Of a DNA stretch of 64,000 nt, positions 25,732 through 35,083 are shown in pieces (positions within the stretch are counted from its first letter, which is position 1; every line of letters starts with the position of its first letter). The DNA lies in the NCBI RefSeq assembly GCF_902706285.1, contig NZ_CACSKD010000001.1:1-64000 (forward strand), read 5' to 3'. This DNA is from Rhizobium sp. 18055. Lineage in GTDB: Bacteria > Pseudomonadota > Alphaproteobacteria > Rhizobiales > Rhizobiaceae. A program made the position numbers and the translations under genes. The notes beneath the pieces are model-generated. The model was not told where the DNA came from and did not search any database. It saw only the letters and a program-made list of their open reading frames with translations.

Positions 25732-26790
25732 ATGGCATCGATCGATATCCAGAACGTCAAGAAATCCTATGGCCACGTGCAGGTCCTGCAGAATGTCGAG
25801 CTGAAGATCGAAGACGGCGAATTCGTCGTGCTCGTCGGCCCGTCGGGCTGCGGCAAGTCGACACTGCTGAGGATGATTGCCGGCCTCGAGGAGGTCACCT
25901 CGGGCGAGATCCGTATCGCGGGAAACCGCGTCAACGAGTTGCATCCGAAGGACCGCGACATCGCCATGGTGTTCCAGTCCTACGCGCTCTATCCGCATAT
26001 GAACGTCGCCGGCAACATGAGCTACAGCCTGAAGCTCCGGAAGACGGCCAAGGAGAAGATCGCCAGCGTCGTCGGCGCCGCAGCCTCCAAGCTCGGTCTC
26101 GATCCGCTGATGGAACGCCGCCCGAAGGCGTTGTCCGGTGGTCAGCGCCAGCGTGTCGCGATGGGCCGCGCCATCGTGCGCCAACCGAAGGCGTTCCTGT
26201 TCGACGAGCCGCTGTCGAACCTCGATGCCCGCCTGCGCGAACAGATGCGGGCCGAGATCAAGAAACTGCATGGCGACCTGAAGGCGACTTCGATCTACGT
26301 GACGCACGACCAGATCGAGGCAATGACGCTGGCGGACCGGATCGTTGCCATGCATGGCGGGGTTGTCCAGCAGGTGGGCAGCCCACTCGAGCTCTACGAC
26401 CGCCCCGCCAACCTCTTCGTCGCCGGCTTCATCGGCTCGCCGGGCATGAATTTCCTTGAGGCGGTCTATGAAAACGGCACGGCAAAGCTGAAGGACGGCA
26501 CTGTCGTCACGCTCTCCAAGTCGCTGGCATTGGCCGATGGCGACAAGATCACGCTCGGCATCCGGCCCGAGCACGTGGTCATGACCTCCGACGAGACCGG
26601 CATAAAGGCCACTGTCGAACTGATAGAGCCGACCGGCTTCGGCATCATCCTGCATCTTTCGCTGCATGGCCTGCCATTCAAGATATTCACGCTGGACCGT
26701 GAGGCACTGACCGCCGGACCCGAGGTGGGCGTCAGCTTCCCGGCGCAACATCTGCATATGTTCAACGCAGGGGGAGACCGGGCAGCCTGA
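25732..26790 (+). CDS. ABC transporter ATP-binding protein, UgpC/MalK type
   Basis: A 352-residue cytoplasmic ATPase. Walker A is GPSGCGKST (about residues 38-46), the signature [14 protein letters not shown] lies near 135-148, Walker B is FLFDEP and the switch histidine follows in YVTHD. A C-terminal regulatory OB/TOBE domain (about 240-350) is present as in MalK and UgpC. It energises the importer encoded upstream and ends the operon that begins with gntR at 20680. Confidence 0.94.
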   Translation: MASIDIQNVKKSYGHVQVLQNVELKIEDGEFVVLVGPSGCGKSTLLRMIAGLEEVTSGEIRIAGNRVNELHPKDRDIAMVFQSYALYPHMNVAGNMSYSLKLRKTAKEKIASVVGAAASKLGLDPLMERRPKALSGGQRQRVAMGRAIVRQPKAFLFDEPLSNLDARLREQMRAEIKKLHGDLKATSIYVTHDQIEAMTLADRIVAMHGGVVQQVGSPLELYDRPANLFVAGFIGSPGMNFLEAVYENGTAKLKDGTVVTLSKSLALADGDKITLGIRPEHVVMTSDETGIKATVELIEPTGFGIILHLSLHGLPFKIFTLDREALTAGPEVGVSFPAQHLHMFNAGGDRAA

Positions 26791-26818
26791 TCGACTCAAT
26801 GGCGGGCGGTAGCCCGGC

Positions 26819-27577
26819 TCAGCGCCCCATCTTCGACAATGCCACACGCAAGGGCTCGTCGGACACGGAGATCAGCCCGCTATAGGGATGCGCCATGTCG
26901 TTGACGATGAAGACCGCGCCGCCGACCGACACGGCGCAGACGATGATGATTGACATCACCGTTGCATTCTGCGGCGACAAAAGGCCGAAGGTCAGGAAGA
27001 TCAGCGTCAGCCAGAAAGCCAGGACGACCAGAAAGGCCGTCGGCAGACCTTCGTTGCTGCTCTCGAACACCAGCCAGTGCGCTTCGGCGATCGCACCGCT
27101 GATATCGAGTGCCCGTGCCTTCAGCAGCCTTTGCACATCGTCCTGCGTCACGAGCGCTCTAACCAGCCGCTGAACGGGCTCAACACCGATGTCGTCTCGT
27201 AAACTCTGCTGCGCGCTCGCGCCGTTGGCAATGGTCCAGCTATCCTCGATGCGGGCCTCGACGAGGCTGGTTAGCCTGGTGCGGGCCGTTGCCGTCTCGG
27301 GGCCATATTGTGCGAGGACGCGATCGAGCAGGACGAGGCGGGCGGCGGATGTCTTCAGTTCGGTCTCAGCATCGTCAAACGTCGTCTTCGCCGACGCCAC
27401 CAGAAAGCCAAGGGCAAGCGCCGATAGCGTGCCGACGACCGCTGTCGCGAGCCGTATCGCTTCCTTCGATTCCGTCGAGAGATGATGTTGGGGCAGCAGC
27501 CTGCTGATCCATGCGCCGGCCAGTGCGGCGCCGGCCAGGAGCAATGCGATAATAGCGCCGGTCTGCAATGCCATCAT
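26819..27577 (-). CDS. DUF4239 (bestrophin-like) membrane protein
   Basis: A 252-residue membrane protein with an N-terminal hydrophobic helix (8-26), a second (about 43-63), a helical soluble stretch, then two C-terminal helices (about 180-225). The layout and the RLATAVVGTLSALALGFLVASAKTTF segment match the DUF4239 family, sometimes annotated bestrophin-like. The function is unknown. It lies 39 bases downstream of the ChaA antiporter gene on the same strand, suggesting a shared transcript and a role in ion balance. Confidence 0.82.
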   Translation of the reverse strand: MMALQTGAIIALLLAGAALAGAWISRLLPQHHLSTESKEAIRLATAVVGTLSALALGFLVASAKTTFDDAETELKTSAARLVLLDRVLAQYGPETATARTRLTSLVEARIEDSWTIANGASAQQSLRDDIGVEPVQRLVRALVTQDDVQRLLKARALDISGAIAEAHWLVFESSNEGLPTAFLVVLAFWLTLIFLTFGLLSPQNATVMSIIIVCAVSVGGAVFIVNDMAHPYSGLISVSDEPLRVALSKMGR

Positions 27578-27616
27578 TTTGAACCCTCGGCTGTCGTTGC
27601 TGTGATCGGCCCGATC

Positions 27617-28753
27617 TCAGGTCTCGAAGATAAGCAGAAAATAGGCGACGAACAGAACGAGATGCACGGCGCCCTGCATCAGATGCGTTCGGCCGCTCGA
27701 AAAGGTGATCATACTCAGCGCGAGCGTCAGCACCAGCATCACCGGATTGCTGTTCTCAAGGCCGAGAATGACCGGATTGCCAGTGACATGGCTGATGACA
27801 AGCATGGCGGGCACGGTCAGGCCGATCGTCGAGAGGACCGAACCGAGAAAGATGTTGACCGACCGTTGCAGATGGTTCGCGACCGAGGCCCGCACGGCGC
27901 TGATGGCCTCGGGCGTTGCCACAAGGATCGCCATCACCACGCCGCCAAGCGCTGCCGGTGCGCGCAGCGTCTCGATGAAATAGTCGATAGGCGGCGCCAG
28001 TTGTTCGACCAGAAAGACCACCAGTCCCATATAGACGCCGAGCAGAACGATCGGCACCCAAAGCGGGCCCTGATGCTCGGCTTTATGGACCGACGACCCC
28101 ATCTCTTCCGTTTCGTCGATGAAAAACCCTTTGTGACGCCCCGTCTGCAGCAACAGAAAGACGCTGTAGAGCCCAACCGAGATGAACGCCAGAACCGTCT
28201 GCTGGACCGTGGAGTAGGCTGGTCCGTGGGCGCCGTGGGTGAAATTCGGCATGATCATGCTCAGCGTCGCCAACGGCACGATCACCCCGAGATAGGCGTT
28301 GGCGCCCTGCAGATTGTGCTTCTGCTCATGCCGCCGCCAGGCGCCGACGAGCAGTGACAGACCGACCATCCCATTCAGAATGATCATCACCACCGCAAAC
28401 AGAGTATCGCGCACCAGCGTCGGATTGTTCTCACCGTGCTGCATCACGGCCGTGATCGCCACGACCTCGATCGAGGTGATCGCGAGTGTCAGGATGAGTG
28501 TTCCGTAGGGCTCTCCCAGCCGCTCGGCCAGATGATCGGCATGGCGGACAACCGACAATGCCGAGCCGAGAACCGCCAGAAACAGCCACAGGAAGATCAC
28601 GGTCAGCCAGAAGGGATTGGCGAGCAGCCCGAACAGGGCTTGACCATAGCTGAGGAACGCCAGGCTTGTCAGCGCGCTGATCCCAATGAACCACTCCCGG
28701 CGCGCCAAACGCCAGAGGTTCGGGCGGTGCAGCATTCCCGCATCTGCTGTCAC
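27617..28753 (-). CDS. chaA: ChaA-type calcium/cation:proton antiporter
   Basis: A 378-residue CaCA-family antiporter with about ten membrane helices. The two alpha repeats are visible: repeat 1 TLAITSIEVVAITAVM (about residues 88-103) and repeat 2 ILVATPEAISAVRASVANHLQRSVNIFLGS. ChaA exchanges Ca2+, Na+ or K+ for protons at the inner membrane. The start is GTG at 28753 with GGGGGAG eight bases upstream; ATG at 28735 is an alternative. It heads a two-gene unit with the DUF4239 gene. Confidence 0.9.
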   Translation of the reverse strand: MTADAGMLHRPNLWRLARREWFIGISALTSLAFLSYGQALFGLLANPFWLTVIFLWLFLAVLGSALSVVRHADHLAERLGEPYGTLILTLAITSIEVVAITAVMQHGENNPTLVRDTLFAVVMIILNGMVGLSLLVGAWRRHEQKHNLQGANAYLGVIVPLATLSMIMPNFTHGAHGPAYSTVQQTVLAFISVGLYSVFLLLQTGRHKGFFIDETEEMGSSVHKAEHQGPLWVPIVLLGVYMGLVVFLVEQLAPPIDYFIETLRAPAALGGVVMAILVATPEAISAVRASVANHLQRSVNIFLGSVLSTIGLTVPAMLVISHVTGNPVILGLENSNPVMLVLTLALSMITFSSGRTHLMQGAVHLVLFVAYFLLIFET

Positions 28754-28949
28754 GTTGCAACTCCCCCGCAGTCACCGGAGGCAACGCTATCGAAAAAGCG
28801 GCCCGCGATCCAATGCCCGGCTTGTCCAGCCGTTTCGTGCCCGATGAAAGCACGGCCTTCAGCCGGTCTCAAGGCCAAATCATCAGGCAGTCCAGTTGTG
28901 CAATTGCAACGACTTATGCAGATGTGCGAACCGGGCGATGGAGATCCGG

Positions 28950-29879
28950 CTAAACGCTTCGTTTATTGTGTGCGATGAACGCCCGAACTGCGGGAGACGC
29001 TTCCGTCTTGCGATAGGCGACCACGAGGTCGGACGTCACCTGAGAATGGGGCAGCGGAACAAACCGGATGCCTGGCAGCTGGACGCACTCCAGCGATTTC
29101 GGCACAATCGCGACGCCGGCCCCGATCGCCACCATGCTGGCGATACCCGTGACATCGAAGGAGGCAGAGTTGATCGTCGGCTCGAAGCCCGCTTCCTTGC
29201 AGGCTGCGTGGGTTGTGCCGTGAAAGCCGACATCCCTTGGCTGCTGGGGCGTGAGAAAGGTCTCTTGGGATAGCGTAGCCAGATCGGCGGCTCCCCGCTC
29301 CAGGGTCAGTGCATGGCCGTCAGGAACCATCGCAACGATTGGTTCCCGCTGGATGACATGCGTAGCGAGGCCATCGGGGATGGGTGCCGGACCACGGATG
29401 AAGGCGAAGTCGAGCAGGCCCTCGATGATGCGTGCTAGCTGCTTGCGAAGTTCCATCTCGATCAGCTGGATTTCGACACCCGGATGCTCGCGTTTGTAGG
29501 TCTTGACTGATTGGACCACCGCGCCGGAATAGGCCGCCGACGCGACGTAGCCGATCGATACATGGCCGGTTTCACCACGGCTGACCCGGTTGACGGCCAC
29601 GATCGCGCTTGCAGCCTGCGCCAGTATCTTGGTTGCCTCGTCATAGAGGACCTGACCTGACTGCGTGAGTTTCACCGATCGGCGCGTTCGGTCCAGAAGC
29701 GTGGTACCGATGATGTCCTCAAGGCTCATAATTTGCTGGCTGAGCCCGGGTTGGGCAATACCGAGCCGCAAGGCAGCACGTTCGAAGTTTCGCTCTTCGA
29801 CCAGGGCCACGAAATATCTCAGATGCCGCAGTTCGAATGAGGGCGCGCGCGCCGGTTTGCGGGTGTCAGGGTCGATCAT
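28950..29879 (-). CDS. LysR-family transcription regulator
   Basis: A 309-residue LysR protein. The helix-turn-helix covers about residues 15-75 (FELRHLRYFVALVEERNFERAALRLGI, then PGLSQQI). The periplasmic-binding-protein-like effector domain follows. It is divergent from the TonB-dependent receptor gene across a 135-base AT-rich promoter, so it may control iron uptake or itself. The effector is unknown. LysR control of hydroxamate receptors is less common than control by RirA or Fur. Confidence 0.9.
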   Translation of the reverse strand: MIDPDTRKPARAPSFELRHLRYFVALVEERNFERAALRLGIAQPGLSQQIMSLEDIIGTTLLDRTRRSVKLTQSGQVLYDEATKILAQAASAIVAVNRVSRGETGHVSIGYVASAAYSGAVVQSVKTYKREHPGVEIQLIEMELRKQLARIIEGLLDFAFIRGPAPIPDGLATHVIQREPIVAMVPDGHALTLERGAADLATLSQETFLTPQQPRDVGFHGTTHAACKEAGFEPTINSASFDVTGIASMVAIGAGVAIVPKSLECVQLPGIRFVPLPHSQVTSDLVVAYRKTEASPAVRAFIAHNKRSV

Positions 29880-30014
29880 CTCATCCCGGAGTTTGGATTA
29901 GAATAATTATAGACTATCATTTCTCGATTTTATCATAATCACAACCTATGAAAATATCCTCTGTCATTTATTGGATGAAGTGAGATAAGATGAATAAAAC
30001 AGTCCAGTTTTCGG

Positions 30015-32189
30015 ATGGCAACTGGATTGGGCGGCAGAGTGACAAGACACTTCGAATTTATGAAAGCGTTGGCAGCAACGGCGATGGTTGGCGTAACAAT
30101 CTCTGCTCCAGGCAATGCATCTGCGCAGGACGCCGATAGCGCGACGGCGCTGGCGCCGATCACCGTTCAGGCCAAGCAAAGCGAAGACCCAAAGGCGCCT
30201 GTCAAAGGCTTCGTCGCCAAGACCAGCTCGACCGCGACCAAGACCGGTACGCCGCTTCTCGAAACGCAGCAATCGATCTCCGTCATCACCAACGATCAGA
30301 TGCGCGCGCAGGACGCCGAAACCGTCGGCCAGGCTGTCGAATATACGGCCGGCGTTTCGGGTACGCCTTATGGCTCGGACCCCCGCTTCGATTCGCCAAG
30401 AATTCGCGGTTTCGATGGTCGTCAGGCGCAGTTTCTCAACGGTCTGCGGATGATGCGCACGGCAGGCGCGCCGCCGGTCGATCCCTATCAGCTTGAGCGC
30501 ATCGAAGTCCTGCGCGGACCGGCATCGGTCATGTACGGCCAGGGAAATCCCGGCGGGTTGATCAATCTGGTCAGCAAGCGTCCGGTGTTCGAGCGCTTCG
30601 GCGAAGTCGGCTTACAGATTGGCAGCTATGATACCTACGGCTCGTTCTTCGACGTTGGCGGCCCGGTGACCGATGGGTCCGATTTCGCCTATCGCGTGAC
30701 AGGTCTTGTGCGCGCCGCCGGTGCACAGACAGACAACATCGACAATGACCGATATTTCATCGCACCTGCTCTGACGTGGCAGCCTGACGAAGATACCAGG
30801 CTGACGATCCTGACAAGCGTTCAACACGACAATCCAAGCACACCCTCGAGCTTGCCGGCACAGCTGACGCTGAATGCGAAGGGCAACCGTCTGTCGCGGG
30901 ATTTCTTCGTTGGCGACAAGAGCTTCGACGATTCCGACCGCACCTTGACGAACATCGGCTACGAGTTCGAGCATCGCTTGAACGACGTCTGGACCTTCCG
31001 CCAGAATGTTCGCTACACCAATCTCGACTGGAATTATCAGGCGCTCGGCATGTCCACCGCCGGCCTGGCGGCCGACGGACGGACGATCAACCGCAATGCG
31101 ACGTTCCAGGACGAACAGCTGAACAGCGTCAACATCGACAACAATCTCCTCGCCGAATTCGACACGGGTGACGTCGAGCACAAGCTGTTGCTGGGCCTGG
31201 ATTACCGCTACTTCGCCAATGATGTCAGCACGCAGTTCTGGCGTGCAACACCGCTCGATGCCTTCAATCCGGTTTATGGCGGCCCCATCACGCTATTGGC
31301 GAAGACGACGGACAGCCATGTCGATTCCGATCTGCAGCAGCTCGGGATTTATATCCAGGACGAGATGGCCTACAACAACTGGCGCGCCACATTCGGCCTG
31401 CGGCAGGATTGGGCCAGCACCAGCGGCACCTCCCTCAACGGATTGACCAACGTCACGAGGCCACTGAGCAAGGACGATCAGAAGCTCACCGGCCGTGCTG
31501 GACTGGGCTACGTCTTCGACAACGGCGTTGCGCCTTATATCAGCTATGCCACCTCCTTCGAGCCCGTTCCTGTACCGACAAGCGGCCAGCTGCTGGACCC
31601 CACCACCGGAAAACAGGTGGAAGTAGGCATCAAGTATCAGCCGGAAGGCTGGAACGGCTTCTTCTCGGCTGCGGTGTTCGACCTTCGCCAGAACAATGTA
31701 TCGAACACCGTGGCGCTGCCGGGTGGCGGAACCACGATTGCGCAGATCGGTGAGGTCCACGTCAAAGGCATCGAGCTGGAAGGTGTGACCAGCCTGGCGG
31801 ATGGGCTGGACCTGCACGCGGCCTACACGTACATGGATACGGAAATTCTGGGGCGAACGGACAACGGAAAACGTCTGGACAATGTCCCGGCGAATGCGGC
31901 AAGCCTCTGGTTGGATTATACTTTCCAGGAGGGGACTGCACTCGATGGGTTTGGTATTGGCGGTGGCGTCAGGTATGTGGGACAGCGTTATGGCGATACT
32001 GCCAACACATTCGATCTTGCCGGCGTCGCTCTTCTCGACGCGGCCATCCGCTACAAGAAAGACGGCGTCACGGCGTCCCTCAATCTCAAGAATATCGCGG
32101 ACAAGAACTATGTCTCAAGCTGCTCTTCGTTCGGCTGCACATATGGCGACGGTCGCACATTGATGGCCAGATTGAGTTTCGCCTGGTAG
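30015..32189 (+). CDS. fhuA: TonB-dependent ferric siderophore receptor (FhuA/FoxA type)
   Basis: A 724-residue outer-membrane receptor. A signal peptide with a basic n-region ends at NASA-QD (about residue 38). The TonB-box/secretin region precedes the plug domain (TPLLETQQSISVITNDQM to IEVLRGPASVMYGQGNPGGLINLVSKRP). A 22-strand barrel follows and ends in FAW, a normal outer-membrane terminus. The plug sequence and length place it in the ferric-hydroxamate group, so ferrichrome or a similar ligand is expected. The ATG at 30015 is used; ATG at 30060, just before the hydrophobic part of the signal, is possible. fhuD and fhuB follow in the same operon. Confidence 0.9.
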   Translation: MATGLGGRVTRHFEFMKALAATAMVGVTISAPGNASAQDADSATALAPITVQAKQSEDPKAPVKGFVAKTSSTATKTGTPLLETQQSISVITNDQMRAQDAETVGQAVEYTAGVSGTPYGSDPRFDSPRIRGFDGRQAQFLNGLRMMRTAGAPPVDPYQLERIEVLRGPASVMYGQGNPGGLINLVSKRPVFERFGEVGLQIGSYDTYGSFFDVGGPVTDGSDFAYRVTGLVRAAGAQTDNIDNDRYFIAPALTWQPDEDTRLTILTSVQHDNPSTPSSLPAQLTLNAKGNRLSRDFFVGDKSFDDSDRTLTNIGYEFEHRLNDVWTFRQNVRYTNLDWNYQALGMSTAGLAADGRTINRNATFQDEQLNSVNIDNNLLAEFDTGDVEHKLLLGLDYRYFANDVSTQFWRATPLDAFNPVYGGPITLLAKTTDSHVDSDLQQLGIYIQDEMAYNNWRATFGLRQDWASTSGTSLNGLTNVTRPLSKDDQKLTGRAGLGYVFDNGVAPYISYATSFEPVPVPTSGQLLDPTTGKQVEVGIKYQPEGWNGFFSAAVFDLRQNNVSNTVALPGGGTTIAQIGEVHVKGIELEGVTSLADGLDLHAAYTYMDTEILGRTDNGKRLDNVPANAASLWLDYTFQEGTALDGFGIGGGVRYVGQRYGDTANTFDLAGVALLDAAIRYKKDGVTASLNLKNIADKNYVSSCSSFGCTYGDGRTLMARLSFAW

Positions 32190-32210
32190 GCGGCAGATTA
32201 AAGTGGGCGA

Positions 32211-33113
32211 ATGATCGTAGAGAAATCCAAAACATCACCTTTGATCGGGCGGCGGCAGGCTCTTGGCCTGCTTGCTGCCTTTGCCGTTGCATGGGATGTG
32301 AAGGCTGCCGAACCGCGTCGGATTGCGGCCATCGACTGGGCGATGCTCGAGACCTTGATGGCGCTCGGCGTCACACCGATCGCGGCCACCGAGCTCATCC
32401 AGTTTCGGAGCGGTGCCGTCGAACCCGAAATTCCGCAATCCGTTGTCGATCTCGGCTTGCGCGGTTCGCCGAATTTCGAGTTGCTGCATCTCCTGAGGCC
32501 GGAGCTGATCCTGATTTCGCCATTCTACGTCAGGCATCGGCCAGCGCTGGAGGCGATCGCCCCAGTGTTCTCATTGCCCTTCTACATCCAGGGTGAGCCG
32601 CCTTACGCCAAGGCGCTTGCTGCGGTATCCGACTTGGGAACGCTGCTCGGCCGTGCCGATGAAGCAACCAAGGTGCTGGCTGAACAAGCGGCAATGCTGG
32701 AGCGGTTTCGCCAGCAAGTCAGCCCGTTCTCGGCGCGGCCGACCTACATCATCAACGTCGGCGACAGCCGGCACTTCCGCGCCTTCGGCGCTGACAGCAT
32801 GTTCGGTGACATCATGCAGCGGCTGGGCTTGCCGAACGCCTGGACAGATCGATCACGCTTCACCTTTGCAGCACCGGTCCCCATGGAAAATCTCGCTGCC
32901 AATCCTGACGCGCGCATCGTCATCGTCTCCGATATTCCGGTGGAGGCGCGCAGCAGCCTGCGGGACAGCATGATCTGGAAATCGCTGAAGCCGGTGCAGC
33001 AGGGCCGGGTCGTCAACATCGGTAACGTCAACCCTTATGGCGGCATCACCGCCGGCCTTCGCTTTGCCCGGCTTTTGAGCGAAGCGCTGACCAAGGGTGG
33101 AGAAACGCTTTGA
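32211..33113 (+). CDS. fhuD: Iron-siderophore ABC transporter substrate-binding protein, FhuD type
   Basis: A 300-residue periplasmic protein of the FhuD/class III binding family. The N-terminus carries a twin-arginine-like signal (GRRQALGLLAAFAVAWDVKA). The body opens with RRIAAIDWAMLETLMALGV and contains LLHLLRPELILISPFY, the strand-loop that precedes the siderophore cleft. It hands ferric hydroxamates to FhuB. It starts 21 bases after the receptor gene, and its stop overlaps the start of fhuB. Confidence 0.92.
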   Translation: MIVEKSKTSPLIGRRQALGLLAAFAVAWDVKAAEPRRIAAIDWAMLETLMALGVTPIAATELIQFRSGAVEPEIPQSVVDLGLRGSPNFELLHLLRPELILISPFYVRHRPALEAIAPVFSLPFYIQGEPPYAKALAAVSDLGTLLGRADEATKVLAEQAAMLERFRQQVSPFSARPTYIINVGDSRHFRAFGADSMFGDIMQRLGLPNAWTDRSRFTFAAPVPMENLAANPDARIVIVSDIPVEARSSLRDSMIWKSLKPVQQGRVVNIGNVNPYGGITAGLRFARLLSEALTKGGETL

Positions 33114-35077
33114 CGATGCGCACAGCCTGGATCTCCTTCTTCGCCGTCACCGTGCTTGCGATATTGCTTTTCCTGCAGCAGGCAATCTCATTCCTGCCCT
33201 TGAACGCCTGGCCATCGCTGCCGCTGGCGCCTGAAAACATGAGCACCGCGCAGATCATCCTCGCCTATGGTGCATTTCCAAGGGCTGCCGTGGCGATCCT
33301 TGCCGGCGCCGCTCTGGGGCTGGCGGGAGCCCTGCTGCAGCGACTGCTGAGAAACCCGATCGCCGATCCTTCGACGCTCGGTGTCTCGGCCGGCGCGCAG
33401 CTCGCTATCGTCGCGGCAACGCTGTTCTACCCGGCGATCCTCGACGGTTACCGCGCGCTTGTGGCACTCGCGGGCGCTGCGGGGGCAACGGCTCTGGTGT
33501 TCCTGCTTGGTTGGCGACGCAGTTTCGATCCGGTGACGATGGTGGTCTCTGGCCTTCTGGTCGGCATCACCTGCGGAGCCTTGTCGGCAGCGATGACGCT
33601 TTCACAAGGCGAGTATCTGATGTCGCTGGTGACCTGGAACGGTGGCTCGCTCAGCCAGCAGGACTGGTCGATCGCAAAGATGCTCGCGCTGGAACTGATC
33701 GCCGGCATGATCGCCGCCATCTTGCTGATGCGTCCGCTGGCCTTGTTCGGGCTCGGAGACAGCGGCGCGAGATCGCTCGGTGTCGGCCTTGTCGGCGTCC
33801 GCATCGCAGTCGCCGTCATCGCTGTCGGCCTTGCGGCCGGTGTGGCGGCAAGCGTCGGGCTCGTCAGCTTTGTCGGCCTCGCAGGGCCAGCGCTGGTGCG
33901 CGGCCTCGGTGTTCGCAAACCGCACGCCATGCTGCTCGCGTCTCCGGTGGCCGGTGGATTGCTGCTCTGGCTCTGCGACGGGCTGGTGCAGTTCCTGGGT
34001 TCGACGACGAGCGAGACATTTCCGACAGGGGCGATGACCGCCCTGATCGGCGGCCCGTTGCTGCTCTGGCTGCTGCCGAAGGTCAAGCCGGTGGAACTGC
34101 GCGCGCAACGCACCCATGCAGCCGAGGCGAGGGCGCCGGGAGCAAGGCTCGTTCTGCTTTTCGCGCTCCTGCCGGTCGTTGCCCTGGCGGTTCTCTTCCT
34201 GGCGCGAACGCCTGCCGGATTTACCCTCCTTTCGATGCAGGACTTCTCTGATCTGCTGCCGATGCGCTGGCCACGATTGCTGGCGTCCGCGGCGGCGGGC
34301 AGCCTGCTCGCCATATCCGGAACGATCCTTCAGCGCCTGACCGGAAATCCGCTGGCGAGCCCGGAGGTTCTCGGCGTCAGCGGCGGTGCCGGTGTTGGCT
34401 TTGCTGCGGCGATCACCATCTTCCCGGCGGCCGGCGTTGCCGAACTGTTTGCCGGTGCCGGGATCGGCTCCATGGTGGTGATGATCATCGTCGTCGCTTT
34501 CGCCAGCCAGCGACACCTGTCACCGGAACGGCTATTGCTGGCCGGGATAGCCGTCAGCTCGCTGACCTCGGCGATCCTGTCGGCGCTGCTGGCAATTGGC
34601 GATCAGCGCTCGTGGCAGATCCTGTCGTGGCTCGGCGGCTCGTCACACACCGCGACGCCGGCGTCATCGGTCGTGCTTGCCGTCTTGGCTGTGATGGGCA
34701 CGGGCGTGGTGCTTTTGTTCACGCGCTGGCTCACTGTCTTGCCATTGGGCCAGGCGGTGCCCGTTGCGCTCGGCGTGCCGGTACGCACGGCGCGCATCTC
34801 CATGATCCTCGTGGCCGGTTTGGCCACCGGTGCGGCGTCGCTGCTGGTTGGGCCCTTGAGTTTCGTCGGGCTGATGGGGCCGCATATTGCACACCGGGCA
34901 GGCTTTGTCCGGCCGGCCCACCAACTGTTGGCATCAGCGGCTTTGGGCGCGCTGCTGATGGTTATCGCCGATTTTGGCGCACGCACCGCAACCTTTCCCT
35001 ATGAGCTTCCGCTCGGCCTGTTTGCCGCCCTGGCGGGCGCGCCCTATCTGGTCTGGCTGATCGCGCGCCGGCGCTGA
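33110..35077 (+). CDS. fhuB: Fused double-length iron-hydroxamate ABC permease, FhuB type
   Basis: A 655-residue inner-membrane permease formed from two fused FecCD/BtuC-like halves. Each half has the GAALGLAGALLQRLLRNPIADPSTLGVSAGA type motif (first copy about residues 65-95, second copy near residue 405 with NPLASPEVLGVSGGA). The double length is specific to FhuB. The start is TTG at 33110 (GGTGGAG seven bases upstream), overlapping the fhuD stop; ATG at 33116 is possible. No fhuC-like ATPase gene is next to it, so the ATPase must come from elsewhere in the genome. Confidence 0.93.
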   Translation: MTMRTAWISFFAVTVLAILLFLQQAISFLPLNAWPSLPLAPENMSTAQIILAYGAFPRAAVAILAGAALGLAGALLQRLLRNPIADPSTLGVSAGAQLAIVAATLFYPAILDGYRALVALAGAAGATALVFLLGWRRSFDPVTMVVSGLLVGITCGALSAAMTLSQGEYLMSLVTWNGGSLSQQDWSIAKMLALELIAGMIAAILLMRPLALFGLGDSGARSLGVGLVGVRIAVAVIAVGLAAGVAASVGLVSFVGLAGPALVRGLGVRKPHAMLLASPVAGGLLLWLCDGLVQFLGSTTSETFPTGAMTALIGGPLLLWLLPKVKPVELRAQRTHAAEARAPGARLVLLFALLPVVALAVLFLARTPAGFTLLSMQDFSDLLPMRWPRLLASAAAGSLLAISGTILQRLTGNPLASPEVLGVSGGAGVGFAAAITIFPAAGVAELFAGAGIGSMVVMIIVVAFASQRHLSPERLLLAGIAVSSLTSAILSALLAIGDQRSWQILSWLGGSSHTATPASSVVLAVLAVMGTGVVLLFTRWLTVLPLGQAVPVALGVPVRTARISMILVAGLATGAASLLVGPLSFVGLMGPHIAHRAGFVRPAHQLLASAALGALLMVIADFGARTATFPYELPLGLFAALAGAPYLVWLIARRR

Positions 35078-35083
35078 GCATCT

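Noticed and set aside
29880..30014. Possible RirA/Fur iron-response sites in the AT-rich promoter of the siderophore receptor.
   Set aside because: I looked for TGA-N9-TCA and Fur-like repeats and found no arrangement with correct spacing.
29990..30139. A 49-codon frame starting with ATG at 29990, just before the TonB-receptor gene and overlapping it.
   Set aside because: No recognisable features and it runs out of frame through the receptor signal peptide; an uncertain leader peptide at best.
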